Source: [Clostridium] saccharolyticum WM1 (GTDB lineage: Bacteria > Bacillota > Clostridia > Lachnospirales > Lachnospiraceae). Taken from it: 64,000 bases of DNA. Below, piece after piece: positions 36,477 through 44,708 of this stretch (position 1 is the first letter of the stretch; each line of letters opens with the position of its first letter). The notes under the pieces were generated by a model. That model did no database searches and was not told the origin of the DNA. It saw only the letters and a list, made by a program, of their open reading frames with translations. A program made the translations under genes and the position numbers. The stretch spans positions 3,992,501 to 4,056,500 of the forward strand of contig NC_014376.1 of assembly GCF_000144625.1 (NCBI RefSeq). Direction: 5' to 3'.

Positions 36477-38921
36477 TTACACCCCCTTTACTTCCTGCAC
36501 TTCGGTTAATTTTGTCGTCATAATCCGGTACAGTTCCAGATCGGTCGGGAAACGATCAACGAACGGCAAAATCACATTTCCATAAAACAGCAGTCCTTCA
36601 CCTTCACCGGAGTGGGTCACATAGGACAGCTGGTGTGGGCTGATATTCAGCTGATCCGCCAGAATTTGACGGTCACCGGCTGCCTGATTCAGCATATAAA
36701 TGAAGTCGCTGTTCTCAAAAATGTTTGTCACTTCGCGGGAAGAAAGCAGATCTTTTACGTTCTGGGTGATGCCGGTGGGAATACCACCCCATTTACGGAA
36801 TCGCTTCCAGATTTCCACGCTGTAAGCCGCTGTCTGCTCTTCTTTCAAAAGCAGATGGAACTCGTCCATATAGTAGCGGGTGGCTTTACCGGCGTTACGG
36901 TTGGCGGTTACACGCCCCCAGACCTGGTCCTGCACCACCAGCATCCCAATCTTTTTCAGCTGCTTGCCCAGCTCCTTGATGTCATAGCAGACCAGCCGGT
37001 TATTGATATCTACGTTGGTGCGGTGGTTAAACAGGTTCAGGGAACCGGTCACATAGATTTCCAGTGCCGTTGCCACATGGTGTGCCTCCTTTTCATCCTG
37101 CCGGAGCAGTGCCTCATACAAGTCTTGCAACACCGGCATATTCTCCGGCACCGGGTGTTCAAAATAGGTCTGGTAAATCTGATGAACGCAGCGGTCGATG
37201 ACTGTCTTTTCTACCGGCTGCAAGCCTTCTTTGCCGCCCACAATCAGCTCACACAGGGACAGGATGAAATCTGCTTTCAGGGCAATTGGATTATCCTCTT
37301 CTGAATAATTCGCATTGATGTCCATCGGGTTGATATACTGCGTGCTGGAAGGGCTGATCTTAATGACCTGCCCCTCAAATTTCTGCACCAGTGCCGTGTA
37401 CTCGGCTTCCGGATCGCACACAATTACATCGTCATCCGTCACCAGGAACGCATTGGCGATTTCTCTCTTGGCAGAGAAGGATTTACCGGAACCGGGAGTA
37501 CCCAGAATCAGCCCGTTGGGGTTTTTGAGCTTTTTCCGGTCAACCATAATCAGGTTGTTGGACAAAGCATTCAGCCCATAGTACAGAGCTTCTTTCCCGG
37601 TCTGAAACAGCTCCTGGGTGGTAAATGGCACGAAAATTGCCGTGCTGCTGGTCGTCATGCTGCGCTGAATCTCAATCAGGTTCTGTGCCAGCGGCAGGCA
37701 GCTCATCAGCCCCTGCTCCTGCTGGAAGTCCAGACGGCGCAGGTTGCAGTTGTACTTCTGTGCAATGCTGGAAGCCTGAAACACATTGGCTTCCAGCTCC
37801 TGCTCCGTCTCGCCGGTGTTCATCACCAGAAAGGTCAGCAGGAACATACGCTCATTCTGGCTCTGCAATTCCTTCAGCAGTGCCTTTGCGTCCTTGCCGT
37901 AAGTTGCCAAATCTGACGGAATGATGTCCATATCGTATCCGGAACGGACAGCTTTCTTCTGTTCCTCAATCTTGGAACGATCCAGCTCCGTAATGGTGTG
38001 CTTAATGGACTTGATTGCTTTATTCTGGTCTACCGACTGAATATGCATGGTCACAATCTGGCTGGATTCCATATCCAAAAAGTCCTTCAGCAGCTGATCC
38101 GACAGGTCGGAAGCCGTAATCTGGAGATAGGACATGGAACCATACATCCCACCCATCTGAAAAACACGGTTTTTCGGAAAGGCAAAACCGGTCGGTGCAA
38201 TAAAGTCCTTTACCGACAGCCCGCTCTCCGGCAGCCACTTCCAATCGAAATTGAATCGGTCATGGTCACCCATGTGGAACATATCGTGCATCAAATGAAG
38301 CCGTTCCTTGCCGTTCAGCAATTTTGCCCGGACACCCAAGCGTTTGAAGTTGTTCATCAGGTCGATCTCGATGTGAATGAGCCTCGGCTTTGCCTGCTTC
38401 ATGGATTCCGCCTCAATGCCAAACGTCAGGTACTTCGTCTTGGTCAGGCCGTTGTTGCCCTGGGCAAGCTGACGGCGGAGCATGGTGCTGTACTCCGTGC
38501 GCACCGGATTAAAATGATCCTTCTGGTACGGGATACGCACCATCTTCTCAAAATTCGAGGCATCCGTAGCCATATTCATAAAAGAAAGCTCGAAGCGGAT
38601 GCTGGAATCAAAGAAGTTCAGGAAGCTGCACCATTCCTCAAAGATAGCTGTCTGATCTTCCTGTTGTGCCAGCTGGTAATTGATGTCCTGAAACTGAATG
38701 GTTTTGGTATAGTAGTTGTCCGTCACACGGCAGATACCATCCGGGAACATCCGCTGAAAGGGAATGCTCTCCTGTGCCGAGTGCGGAACCGTGCGGTCAC
38801 CCCTTGCACGGTCGATCACCGTCTGCACTTGTTTCTGCTCTGCGGCTGACAGATGAGACGGCATTCGGATGTCATCCTGCTTTTTATTCTTCGCTGTCAA
38901 CTTTTCGAGAATTTTGAACAA
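36477..38921 (-). CDS. virB4: VirB4-like conjugation ATPase
   Basis: An 814-residue ATPase with Walker A GTPGSGKS near residue 477 and a Walker B-type hydrophobic strand before DEFH near 720 (YYMDEFHLLL). This is the motor that energises assembly of the type IV secretion channel (Tn1549 CD1110-like). The gene overlaps the 3' end of the PrgI gene by 38 bases, so the two are coupled, and the hydrolase gene follows 3 bp later. Confidence 0.94.
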   Translation of the reverse strand: MFKILEKLTAKNKKQDDIRMPSHLSAAEQKQVQTVIDRARGDRTVPHSAQESIPFQRMFPDGICRVTDNYYTKTIQFQDINYQLAQQEDQTAIFEEWCSFLNFFDSSIRFELSFMNMATDASNFEKMVRIPYQKDHFNPVRTEYSTMLRRQLAQGNNGLTKTKYLTFGIEAESMKQAKPRLIHIEIDLMNNFKRLGVRAKLLNGKERLHLMHDMFHMGDHDRFNFDWKWLPESGLSVKDFIAPTGFAFPKNRVFQMGGMYGSMSYLQITASDLSDQLLKDFLDMESSQIVTMHIQSVDQNKAIKSIKHTITELDRSKIEEQKKAVRSGYDMDIIPSDLATYGKDAKALLKELQSQNERMFLLTFLVMNTGETEQELEANVFQASSIAQKYNCNLRRLDFQQEQGLMSCLPLAQNLIEIQRSMTTSSTAIFVPFTTQELFQTGKEALYYGLNALSNNLIMVDRKKLKNPNGLILGTPGSGKSFSAKREIANAFLVTDDDVIVCDPEAEYTALVQKFEGQVIKISPSSTQYINPMDINANYSEEDNPIALKADFILSLCELIVGGKEGLQPVEKTVIDRCVHQIYQTYFEHPVPENMPVLQDLYEALLRQDEKEAHHVATALEIYVTGSLNLFNHRTNVDINNRLVCYDIKELGKQLKKIGMLVVQDQVWGRVTANRNAGKATRYYMDEFHLLLKEEQTAAYSVEIWKRFRKWGGIPTGITQNVKDLLSSREVTNIFENSDFIYMLNQAAGDRQILADQLNISPHQLSYVTHSGEGEGLLFYGNVILPFVDRFPTDLELYRIMTTKLTEVQEVKGV

Positions 38922-39276
38922 TGCGATTTACCTCCATTTCCACGTCTGCCTGCTGTACCAGCAGTGCATAGTAATTTTTTGTTTTGTAAGGCCGCGTTTT
39001 CGGCCTCTTGAACTTTGCCTCATAGAAATGCTTTGCCACCACTTCCAGCGGCTGACCGTCTTTCTCGTACATGGCAAGAAAGAAAAGCGGCAGCATTACT
39101 GCCATCATGCCAAGTGCGGCAAGGCTCAGATTCCCGCTGGATTTGAGCAAAAAGAAAACCGGAACGCCAATCAGCGCACCGGCTCCGAAGCAGAGAATCT
39201 GCCGTTTGGTCAGGTTCATAAAGACCTTGGTTTTGACCTTTGAAAGGTCTCGCGGCACAGAAATATAAGATGCCAT
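38884..39276 (-). CDS. PrgI family membrane protein (VirB3-like)
   Basis: A 130-residue protein with MASYISVPRDLSKVKTK at the N-terminus, the start typical of PrgI proteins, two transmembrane segments at about 27-48 and 52-72, and a basic cytosolic C-terminus. PrgI proteins are VirB3-like partners of the VirB4 ATPase. The order VirB6-PrgI-VirB4 is standard for this ICE family. Confidence 0.9.
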   Translation of the reverse strand: MASYISVPRDLSKVKTKVFMNLTKRQILCFGAGALIGVPVFFLLKSSGNLSLAALGMMAVMLPLFFLAMYEKDGQPLEVVAKHFYEAKFKRPKTRPYKTKNYYALLVQQADVEMEVNRIVQNSRKVDSEE

Positions 39277-39293
39277 GAATCATTCCTCCTTTC

Positions 39294-40160
39294 TTAGTGC
39301 GCTGCAAACACGGATTTCGCGAGGCTTCCCGTCTTAAACAGCGTAAATGCCAGCAAAACCGTATATCCCAAAACGCCCCAAATGCTGCTGATGATGTTAT
39401 CCGAAAAGGACAGGTTCTGAATCAGAACTGCATAGATGCCCACACAGATCATGATAAGAAAGCCTTGGAATCCCAGTGCAAACAGGGAGCGCAGGTAGTT
39501 TTGACCGGTATGGCTCTGCTCATGGTTTCCAAAGGTTGCGAATGGAATCGGCGCAAGGCTCACCATGAGATATATTTCCACCATTCGGCCATACACGATA
39601 ACAAAGATGATAGCCGACAATGCCAGCATCGTGACCTGAACCACAAATGTCTGCAAATACAGTCCCAGCAGCGGTCCCAAGTCCATGCCTTCCAGTGTGG
39701 CCTGCATCGCTGTCAGGGTCGCATCGCTGACGGACGTACTGCCGGAAATCAGACCGCCGCTTCGAGAGATCACTTGCTGCGCTACATCAAAGACAGCCAT
39801 CGTGATATTGAATGTGTTCGAGATCAGGGTCACTGCCAGAAAGGTCTTAAAGACCCATTTGAAAAATGTCCAGGTCTCAAAATTTGCCAGATTGTTATGC
39901 TCGATGAGCATCTGGATCAGCTCATAACAGGCGATGAAAGTCAGCACCATTCCGGCAATGGGCAGGATCACGGATTCCGAGATGTTACGGATCATAGAAA
40001 AGACCGCAGGTGAAAAGTTCGCCGGTGTGGTTCCCACATCGCCTGCGATCTGTCCAACCTGCTGGTTGACCGAATCGAACATCCCTGAAAGATTTCCCAT
40101 GATACCGCTGATGATCATGCTCTTGAGCCAATCTGTGATCTGTTCAAGGATACTCTGCAT
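39294..40160 (-). CDS. VirB6-like polytopic transfer protein
   Basis: A 288-residue protein with about six hydrophobic segments (near 60-85, 95-115, 170-190, 195-215, 230-255, 262-282) and a conserved-looking SLAPIPFATFGNHE loop near 210-223, which is typical for the Tn1549/CD1112-type VirB6 relatives. It forms part of the membrane channel. It follows the short 32-residue gene by 15 bp and precedes prgI. Confidence 0.88.
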   Translation of the reverse strand: MQSILEQITDWLKSMIISGIMGNLSGMFDSVNQQVGQIAGDVGTTPANFSPAVFSMIRNISESVILPIAGMVLTFIACYELIQMLIEHNNLANFETWTFFKWVFKTFLAVTLISNTFNITMAVFDVAQQVISRSGGLISGSTSVSDATLTAMQATLEGMDLGPLLGLYLQTFVVQVTMLALSAIIFVIVYGRMVEIYLMVSLAPIPFATFGNHEQSHTGQNYLRSLFALGFQGFLIMICVGIYAVLIQNLSFSDNIISSIWGVLGYTVLLAFTLFKTGSLAKSVFAAH

Positions 40161-40175
40161 GAGCCGCCTCCTTCC

Positions 40176-40274
40176 TTACGCAAACACGCCGAACAGCTTC
40201 GCCATACGGGACAGAAGCATGAACAGCTGGGAGAAAAGAGACAGTGCCGATGCAGTTGTAGTAAGAAACGCCAT
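40176..40274 (-). CDS. 32-residue hydrophobic peptide, possible shortened Maff2 relative
   Basis: A short gene with a perfect AGGAGG 8 bases before the ATG at 40274. The product begins MAFLTTTASAL, echoing the MAFFNSAVTVL start of the Maff2 proteins, and is hydrophobic throughout, ending GVFA. It also sits behind the same kind of double-hairpin spacer as the Maff2 genes, so it may be a truncated or diverged third member. It could be a real small membrane peptide or a remnant. Confidence 0.6.
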   Translation of the reverse strand: MAFLTTTASALSLFSQLFMLLSRMAKLFGVFA

Positions 40275-40379
40275 AGATTTGTCCTCCTGTAACTTGTCCG
40301 GCTTATCAGCCGGTGCGATTCTAAACTGCGGTTCTGCGCCATACTTCCAACATGTGCACCTGCCGGAGAGCGCAGAAAA

Positions 40380-40436
40380 TAGTCAGCTGCGGGCATTACC
40401 TGCACCTGACTATGTAACAGGCAGCTTTCGCCGCCC
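40380..40436 (-). promoter_or_regulatory. Double hairpin with TTACATAG (copy 3, before the 32-residue gene)
   Basis: Minus strand: GGCGGC-GAAA-GCTGCC (40421-40436), then TTACATAGTCAG, and its complement CTGACTAT at 40380-40387 followed by TTT. Same order of parts as the spacers behind both Maff2 genes, though the sequences of the second stem differ, with pairing preserved. Confidence 0.6.
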
Positions 40437-40466
40437 GGTCGGAATCCTCTCTCCGACAGTTTTCGC

Positions 40467-40682
40467 TTAACCGAACAGACCGGAAAGCAGCGGCACCAGA
40501 GTCGTGCCGATCAGTGCCACGCCGCCGCCAGCCATGAGCTGTTTCATGCCCTGAGACTTGGCACCAGGGTTGTCGTTGCCGTAGCCTTCCAGCAGGTTGA
40601 TAGCTCCCCAGATGCCAAGACCGGCACCCAGTGCGATGACGAGAGTCTGAAGAACGGTTACTGCGCTGTTGAAAAATGCCAT
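40467..40682 (-). CDS. Maff2 family mobile element protein (copy 2)
   Basis: A 71-residue hydrophobic protein with two membrane helices (about 5-28 and 50-69) separated by a polar NDNPGAKSQGMKQ segment, matching the Maff2 family of Tn1549-like ICEs. It is VirB2/pilin-like in size and topology. The ATG at 40682 has AAGGAGG 8 bases upstream; the open frame upstream of it is leader. The protein is identical to copy 1, with a few synonymous base changes, so the copies arose by tandem duplication. Confidence 0.85.
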   Translation of the reverse strand: MAFFNSAVTVLQTLVIALGAGLGIWGAINLLEGYGNDNPGAKSQGMKQLMAGGGVALIGTTLVPLLSGLFG

Positions 40683-40764
40683 AAATGTGTACCTCCTTGT
40701 ACAATGCGCCCTTATGGGCTGATGAATAGTGAATGTCCCCCTGCATGTGCACCTGCAAAAGAGC

Positions 40765-40833
40765 AAAAAAATAGCCAGGTCTCCAATCTCAATCAGAAAC
40801 CTGGCTATGTAAAAGGGCGGCAGCTCGCCGCCC
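40765..40833 (-). promoter_or_regulatory. Double hairpin with TTACATAG between the two Maff2 genes
   Basis: Minus strand: GGGCGGC-GAGCT-GCCGCCC (40815-40833) with TTTT, then ACATAGCCAGGT pairing with ACCTGGCTAT (40799-40808 with 40771-40780), followed by seven T residues. Both parts look like terminators placed between identical genes, so expression of copy 2 must depend on partial read-through. Confidence 0.7.
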
Positions 40834-40865
40834 TCATCAGAATTCCAACCTCGTATGCTTTCTGT

Positions 40866-41081
40866 TTAACCAAAAAGTCCAGAAAGCAGCGGCACCAGAG
40901 TCGTGCCGATCAGTGCCACGCCGCCACCAGCCATGAGCTGCTTCATGCCCTGAGACTTGGCACCGGGGTTGTCGTTGCCGTAACCCTCCAGCAGGTTGAT
41001 GGCTCCCCAGATGCCGAGACCGGCACCCAGTGCGATAACGAGAGTCTGAAGAACGGTTACTGCGCTATTGAAAAATGCCAT
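40866..41081 (-). CDS. Maff2 family mobile element protein (copy 1)
   Basis: A 71-residue two-helix membrane protein identical in sequence to copy 2. The ATG at 41081 has AAGGAGG 8 bases upstream. It is the first of the pair to be transcribed, after the VirD4 gene. Keeping two identical pilin-sized proteins suggests a dosage need, such as a repeated channel or pilus subunit; that is inference. Confidence 0.85.
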   Translation of the reverse strand: MAFFNSAVTVLQTLVIALGAGLGIWGAINLLEGYGNDNPGAKSQGMKQLMAGGGVALIGTTLVPLLSGLFG

Positions 41082-41169
41082 AAATGTGTACCTCCTTGTA
41101 CAATGCGCCCTTGTAGGCGGATGAATAGTGATTTTCCATTTGCATGTGCACCTGCAAATGGACAAACAT

Positions 41170-41231
41170 ATAGCCAGGTCTCCAATCCCTATCAGAAACC
41201 TGGCTATGTAAAGAGGCGGCAGCTCGCCGCC
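41170..41231 (-). promoter_or_regulatory. Double hairpin with TTACATAG before Maff2 copy 1
   Basis: Minus strand: GGCGGCGAGCTGCCGCC (41215-41231), then TTTACATAGCCAGGT and ACCTGGCTAT (pairing 41198-41207 with 41170-41179). The second stem lacks a strong T-run here. It lies between the VirD4 gene and Maff2 copy 1. Confidence 0.6.
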
Positions 41232-41287
41232 CCTTCTTATTCTGTTGTCAGCAGCGCACCCATGACTTCTTCGTCACCGAAACAAAC

Positions 41288-43045
41288 TTACTTGGCATGA
41301 TCTGCATCAACCACTTCGTACTTATCACCGGGCTTGAGCTTCAGCCGATGGTCTAGAAACGCCTCGATGCTGAACGTGTTTTTCTTATCAGCACCGGCAG
41401 TGAGCTTGTAGTTCGGATGCTGGGTCAGATCATATTTATCTGACTTGAACGGTCTGACACCGCGCAGCTGCAAAATGCACTTTCCGCCATCCAACACAGC
41501 CAATTCATCCACCGAAGCCAAATCATGCCCGACCTTCTGATAATTAGTGCCGTAAGATGGGCTGTTGCCTCTGGTATCGGAAGTGTTGTACAGATCAATC
41601 GTTTCTTTCCCCAGTGCCTGATTCAGCTCTTTTAGCGTAGTCGGCTCCGAACCGCCAAGAAAAATACGGGAATCCATATTGCCGATGATGGTATCGGCAT
41701 TGTCCTTGTAGATTGCCTTCAACTGGCTCTGTGCCTGAAGCACCAGACATGCCGAGATTTCTCTTGATCGGATGGTAGCTACCAGCTTTTCCAGATTCGG
41801 AATCTGACCAATGTTCGCACACTCATCAATCAGGCAGCGCACATGCACCGGCAGTCTGCCGCCGTAAACATCATCCGCTTTTTCGCACAGCAGGTTAAAC
41901 AGCTGTGTGTAAATCATGGAAATCAGGAAATTAAAAGTTGGGTCTGTATCACTCATAATGAGGAACAGAGCCGTTTTCTCATCTCCCACCGTATCCAGCG
42001 ACAGCTCATCGTACATAGTGATATCACGGACTTCCTCAATATCGAAGGGAGCCAGACGTGCGCCGCAGCTCACCAGAATGGACTTTAAGGTCTTGCCCGC
42101 AGCCAGCTTGAACTTAGCATATTGCCGGACAGCAAAGTGATTCGGCTTCTTCTTTTTCAGAGCTTCAAACATCTGATCCACTGGATTCTGAAAGGTTTCA
42201 TCATCCTCGCGTACTTCCATCGCATTCAGGAATTCAATCAGCGTTGCAAAGTTCTGCTCTTCCAGCGGTGCCTCATAGTGGATATAACCAATCAAAGCAC
42301 AATACAGCAAGGTCTCTGCCTTCGTCCAGAATTCGTCACTGGCCTTGCCGTCCCCTTTTGTGTTGGCAATGAGGGTTGTGGTCAGCTTCAAAATATCCTT
42401 TTCGCTGTGAATATACGCGAAAGGATTGTAATGCATCGACTTTCTGAAATTGATAGTATTGAAAATCCGAATGCTGTATCCGTTCTTCAAAAGGGCTTGG
42501 CCGCAGTCGATTACGATATCGCCTTTGGGGTCAGTGACCACATAGGAACTATGGCATTGTAAAAGGTTGGGTTTCAACCAAAACCTCGTCTTGCCGCTGC
42601 CGGAACCGCCCACCACCAGCACGTTTTTGTTTCTCGCATTTGCCGGATTCTTCGGACGATTGCCCATCATCAGCCGCTCCGTCCGGGTCAGAATCACATT
42701 GTTTGCAAACACTGGATCTTCAAATGGTTCGATGTCTTTCTGCGTTCCCCACCGTGCAGAGCCATACTCCATGCCATGGCGATATTTCTTGGCATTTTTG
42801 CCTTTCAGATACACAGCAAGCCGCAGACCCGCTCCGCAGCACACACCAATCAGCAAATCCATCGGATGCAGACTTGGCATCGGATTGGAAAAGGCTGTAC
42901 CCAGGGCAGAAAGAAAGCCGAGGAGCTTTTCAGACATGTCTGCGCCCTCGGCAATTCTCCACGCTTCTCCCAGATTGGTACATACAAGACCGGCAATGAA
43001 GTACGGCAGATTCAGGATCAGCAGCTTTTTGGTCTTATTACTCAT
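41288..43045 (-). CDS. virD4: VirD4-like coupling ATPase
   Basis: A 585-residue type IV coupling protein that delivers the relaxase-DNA complex to the channel. Two N-terminal transmembrane segments (about 8-28 and 60-80) are followed by Walker A GGSGSGKT near residue 146 and a Walker B-type strand LIDECANIGQ near 410. It overlaps the end of the PcfB gene by 4 bases. Confidence 0.94.
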   Translation of the reverse strand: MSNKTKKLLILNLPYFIAGLVCTNLGEAWRIAEGADMSEKLLGFLSALGTAFSNPMPSLHPMDLLIGVCCGAGLRLAVYLKGKNAKKYRHGMEYGSARWGTQKDIEPFEDPVFANNVILTRTERLMMGNRPKNPANARNKNVLVVGGSGSGKTRFWLKPNLLQCHSSYVVTDPKGDIVIDCGQALLKNGYSIRIFNTINFRKSMHYNPFAYIHSEKDILKLTTTLIANTKGDGKASDEFWTKAETLLYCALIGYIHYEAPLEEQNFATLIEFLNAMEVREDDETFQNPVDQMFEALKKKKPNHFAVRQYAKFKLAAGKTLKSILVSCGARLAPFDIEEVRDITMYDELSLDTVGDEKTALFLIMSDTDPTFNFLISMIYTQLFNLLCEKADDVYGGRLPVHVRCLIDECANIGQIPNLEKLVATIRSREISACLVLQAQSQLKAIYKDNADTIIGNMDSRIFLGGSEPTTLKELNQALGKETIDLYNTSDTRGNSPSYGTNYQKVGHDLASVDELAVLDGGKCILQLRGVRPFKSDKYDLTQHPNYKLTAGADKKNTFSIEAFLDHRLKLKPGDKYEVVDADHAK

Positions 43046-43524
43046 AGATCACGCTCCTGACTTTTGTGGCGAACCTTATCCGGCAGAATTGCAGCAACCA
43101 ACTCTTTGAGCTTGTTAAGCTGCTCCAGAACACTCGGTTTTTCCTTTGCTTTCAGCTTGCGGTTGGTGAATTCCTCAAAAGCGGAAGTAAGTGCGTCCGC
43201 ATCCCTCGCCTTAAAGAACACCGTGTACTTGGGTGGAATCACATTTTGGTCTTTCGTAATGGCATAATCCACACCGTATTTCCGCGCCACCTGTTCAAAG
43301 CCTTTCAAATCCGTTTTCTCAATGGGGATACTGCTGACTCCCTGATTCTGACCGATCAGTTCTTTGATGCTCTGCTTTCCAACCGGCAGCTGCGCTGTTT
43401 TCTGAGCCATCTTTGCCTGATGGTGCCGTTTCCACGCATTATAGCCATTCACGATGGTGCGAAAGGTCAGTTTCGTGGTGCTGATTGCCAGATTGACGGT
43501 ACGATTTTCAACTTCTTCCTGCAT
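43042..43524 (-). CDS. PcfB family protein (DUF3801)
   Basis: A 160-residue protein matching PcfB: N-terminal helix region (VNLAISTTKLTFRTIVNGY), a middle segment GVDYAITKDQNVIPPKYTVFFKA and a C-terminal ASVLEQL-like helix (here PSVLEQLNKL). PcfB is a relaxosome factor encoded next to the coupling protein in pCF10 and Tn1549-type systems, as here. It probably recruits the DNA-relaxase complex to VirD4. Confidence 0.88.
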   Translation of the reverse strand: MQEEVENRTVNLAISTTKLTFRTIVNGYNAWKRHHQAKMAQKTAQLPVGKQSIKELIGQNQGVSSIPIEKTDLKGFEQVARKYGVDYAITKDQNVIPPKYTVFFKARDADALTSAFEEFTNRKLKAKEKPSVLEQLNKLKELVAAILPDKVRHKSQERDL

Positions 43525-43542
43525 GAATCTCCGCCTCCTTCC

Positions 43543-44184
43543 TTACAAACTGTCCCGGTCCGGTGCCGGTTTGCTCTTTTCTTGGGGCTTTGCAGCCTTT
43601 TCCTCCATCTTCTTCACCATATCATCCGGAACCGGAATTGCCATGATGCTGCGCCCCATACGGACGAACATCTGGGGCTGATGGAACTGCTCCTCAAATT
43701 TCTGCATTTGCTCCGAAGTCAGAGAACCAAAGTCATCCTCTGTCAGCCCAACCACCAGAAAATCACCGGCATAAATGTCCTGCATATCCCCGTCTTCGGT
43801 GTAAATCGCACGGTTCAGTGGCAGGCCATTGATTTTGCCGGATTCATTCAGAATAATGGCTACTTCATCCTCAAATGGGTAGGTTACTTCAATATCGCCA
43901 CCAACCATTGCCTGCAAATCTTCCAGCTCCGTGCCAACACTGATTTTCTTCGGATAGGCGTTGGGCTGCACCAGCAGCACATCCATTGTCTTGGTCTCTG
44001 CCAATTCATGTTCTCCCACGGTCTTGAAGTCCACACCGGTGAAATCGCTGGAATCCAGAACATAGTCCTGGTTATTCCACGCCTGCGTCACCATGCGTTC
44101 CGCGTCTTCCTGTGAGGTAGCTTCCACGGAAACCTTTCTCTGGAGAGTTTCTGTAATCTCCACATCAAATTTCTTCATAGGCAC
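43543..44184 (-). CDS. DpnD/PcfM-like plus DUF3846 protein
   Basis: A 213-residue protein. The N-terminal 50 residues (FDVEITETLQRKVSVEATSQ) match the DpnD-PcfM family, and the middle (VLLVQPNAYPKKISVGTELEDLQAMVGG, residues about 68-95) is a clear DUF3846 domain; the tail is charged. Both families are ICE accessories without known activity. It lies 18 bp before the PcfB gene; the ATG at 44178 two codons later is an alternative start. Confidence 0.78.
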   Translation of the reverse strand: MPMKKFDVEITETLQRKVSVEATSQEDAERMVTQAWNNQDYVLDSSDFTGVDFKTVGEHELAETKTMDVLLVQPNAYPKKISVGTELEDLQAMVGGDIEVTYPFEDEVAIILNESGKINGLPLNRAIYTEDGDMQDIYAGDFLVVGLTEDDFGSLTSEQMQKFEEQFHQPQMFVRMGRSIMAIPVPDDMVKKMEEKAAKPQEKSKPAPDRDSL

Positions 44185-44188
44185 CTCC

Positions 44189-44695
44189 TTAGATCAGGCG
44201 CAGTGCCGGAACCAACTCGCCGCCAATGGAAACCACCGTCAGGTTTTCGTTCACATAGTCGATGGTGCGTTCCAGCGTAAACAGATTGATGCTGCATTCG
44301 TTGCCGTTCTGGTCGATTTCCGAAACTTCCGCAGCTCCCAGCAGATAGCGGGTTCTGTCAGTCTCGATCACATCGCTCTTATCATAATGGAGAAGCAGTT
44401 CCCCATCTGCCACCAGATCAGCCTCCATCTCATCGTAAACATCCTCAAAGATGTCTCGACTGCCATCCTCGGTCAGAAGTTCGCCGCCAGCCCCCGGCAG
44501 GATCACCATCACAATGCGCTCCTTCGGGTGATCTTCACGGATTGCCTCCAGCATCACCCAGTTATGAAGCATTGCAATGGACTTCTCGAACATGGGATCA
44601 TCCATCGGATTCGGCTGCGATGCACCGTGCGGGCAGTTCTTGCAATCCATGCTGCACACTGCGTTGTTCTGATTCTTCTTAATATTCATCATCAT
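44189..44695 (-). CDS. ICE accessory protein with Cys cluster, function unknown
   Basis: A 168-residue acidic protein. Near the N-terminus are CSMDCKNCPHG (residues about 13-23), a compact cysteine cluster that could bind a metal. The rest alternates strands and helices with no motif I know. The start at 44695 is one of three consecutive ATG codons and has GGAG 6 bases upstream; a longer open frame to 44824 only overlaps parB. It ends 4 bp before the DUF3846 gene. Confidence 0.7.
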   Translation of the reverse strand: MMMNIKKNQNNAVCSMDCKNCPHGASQPNPMDDPMFEKSIAMLHNWVMLEAIREDHPKERIVMVILPGAGGELLTEDGSRDIFEDVYDEMEADLVADGELLLHYDKSDVIETDRTRYLLGAAEVSEIDQNGNECSINLFTLERTIDYVNENLTVVSIGGELVPALRLI

Positions 44696-44708
44696 AAAAA
44701 TCTCCTTC

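Larger units (their letters stand above)
40440..41240 (-). repeat. Tandem duplication of the Maff2 gene with its leader and spacer
   Basis: Two units of about 400 bp in direct orientation, 40467-40838 and 40866-41240. They share the coding sequence, the leader with ACAAGGAGG and a CATGTGCACCTGC motif (near 40744 and 41143), and the double-hairpin spacer. Differences are scattered, so the duplication is not brand new. Confidence 0.8.
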
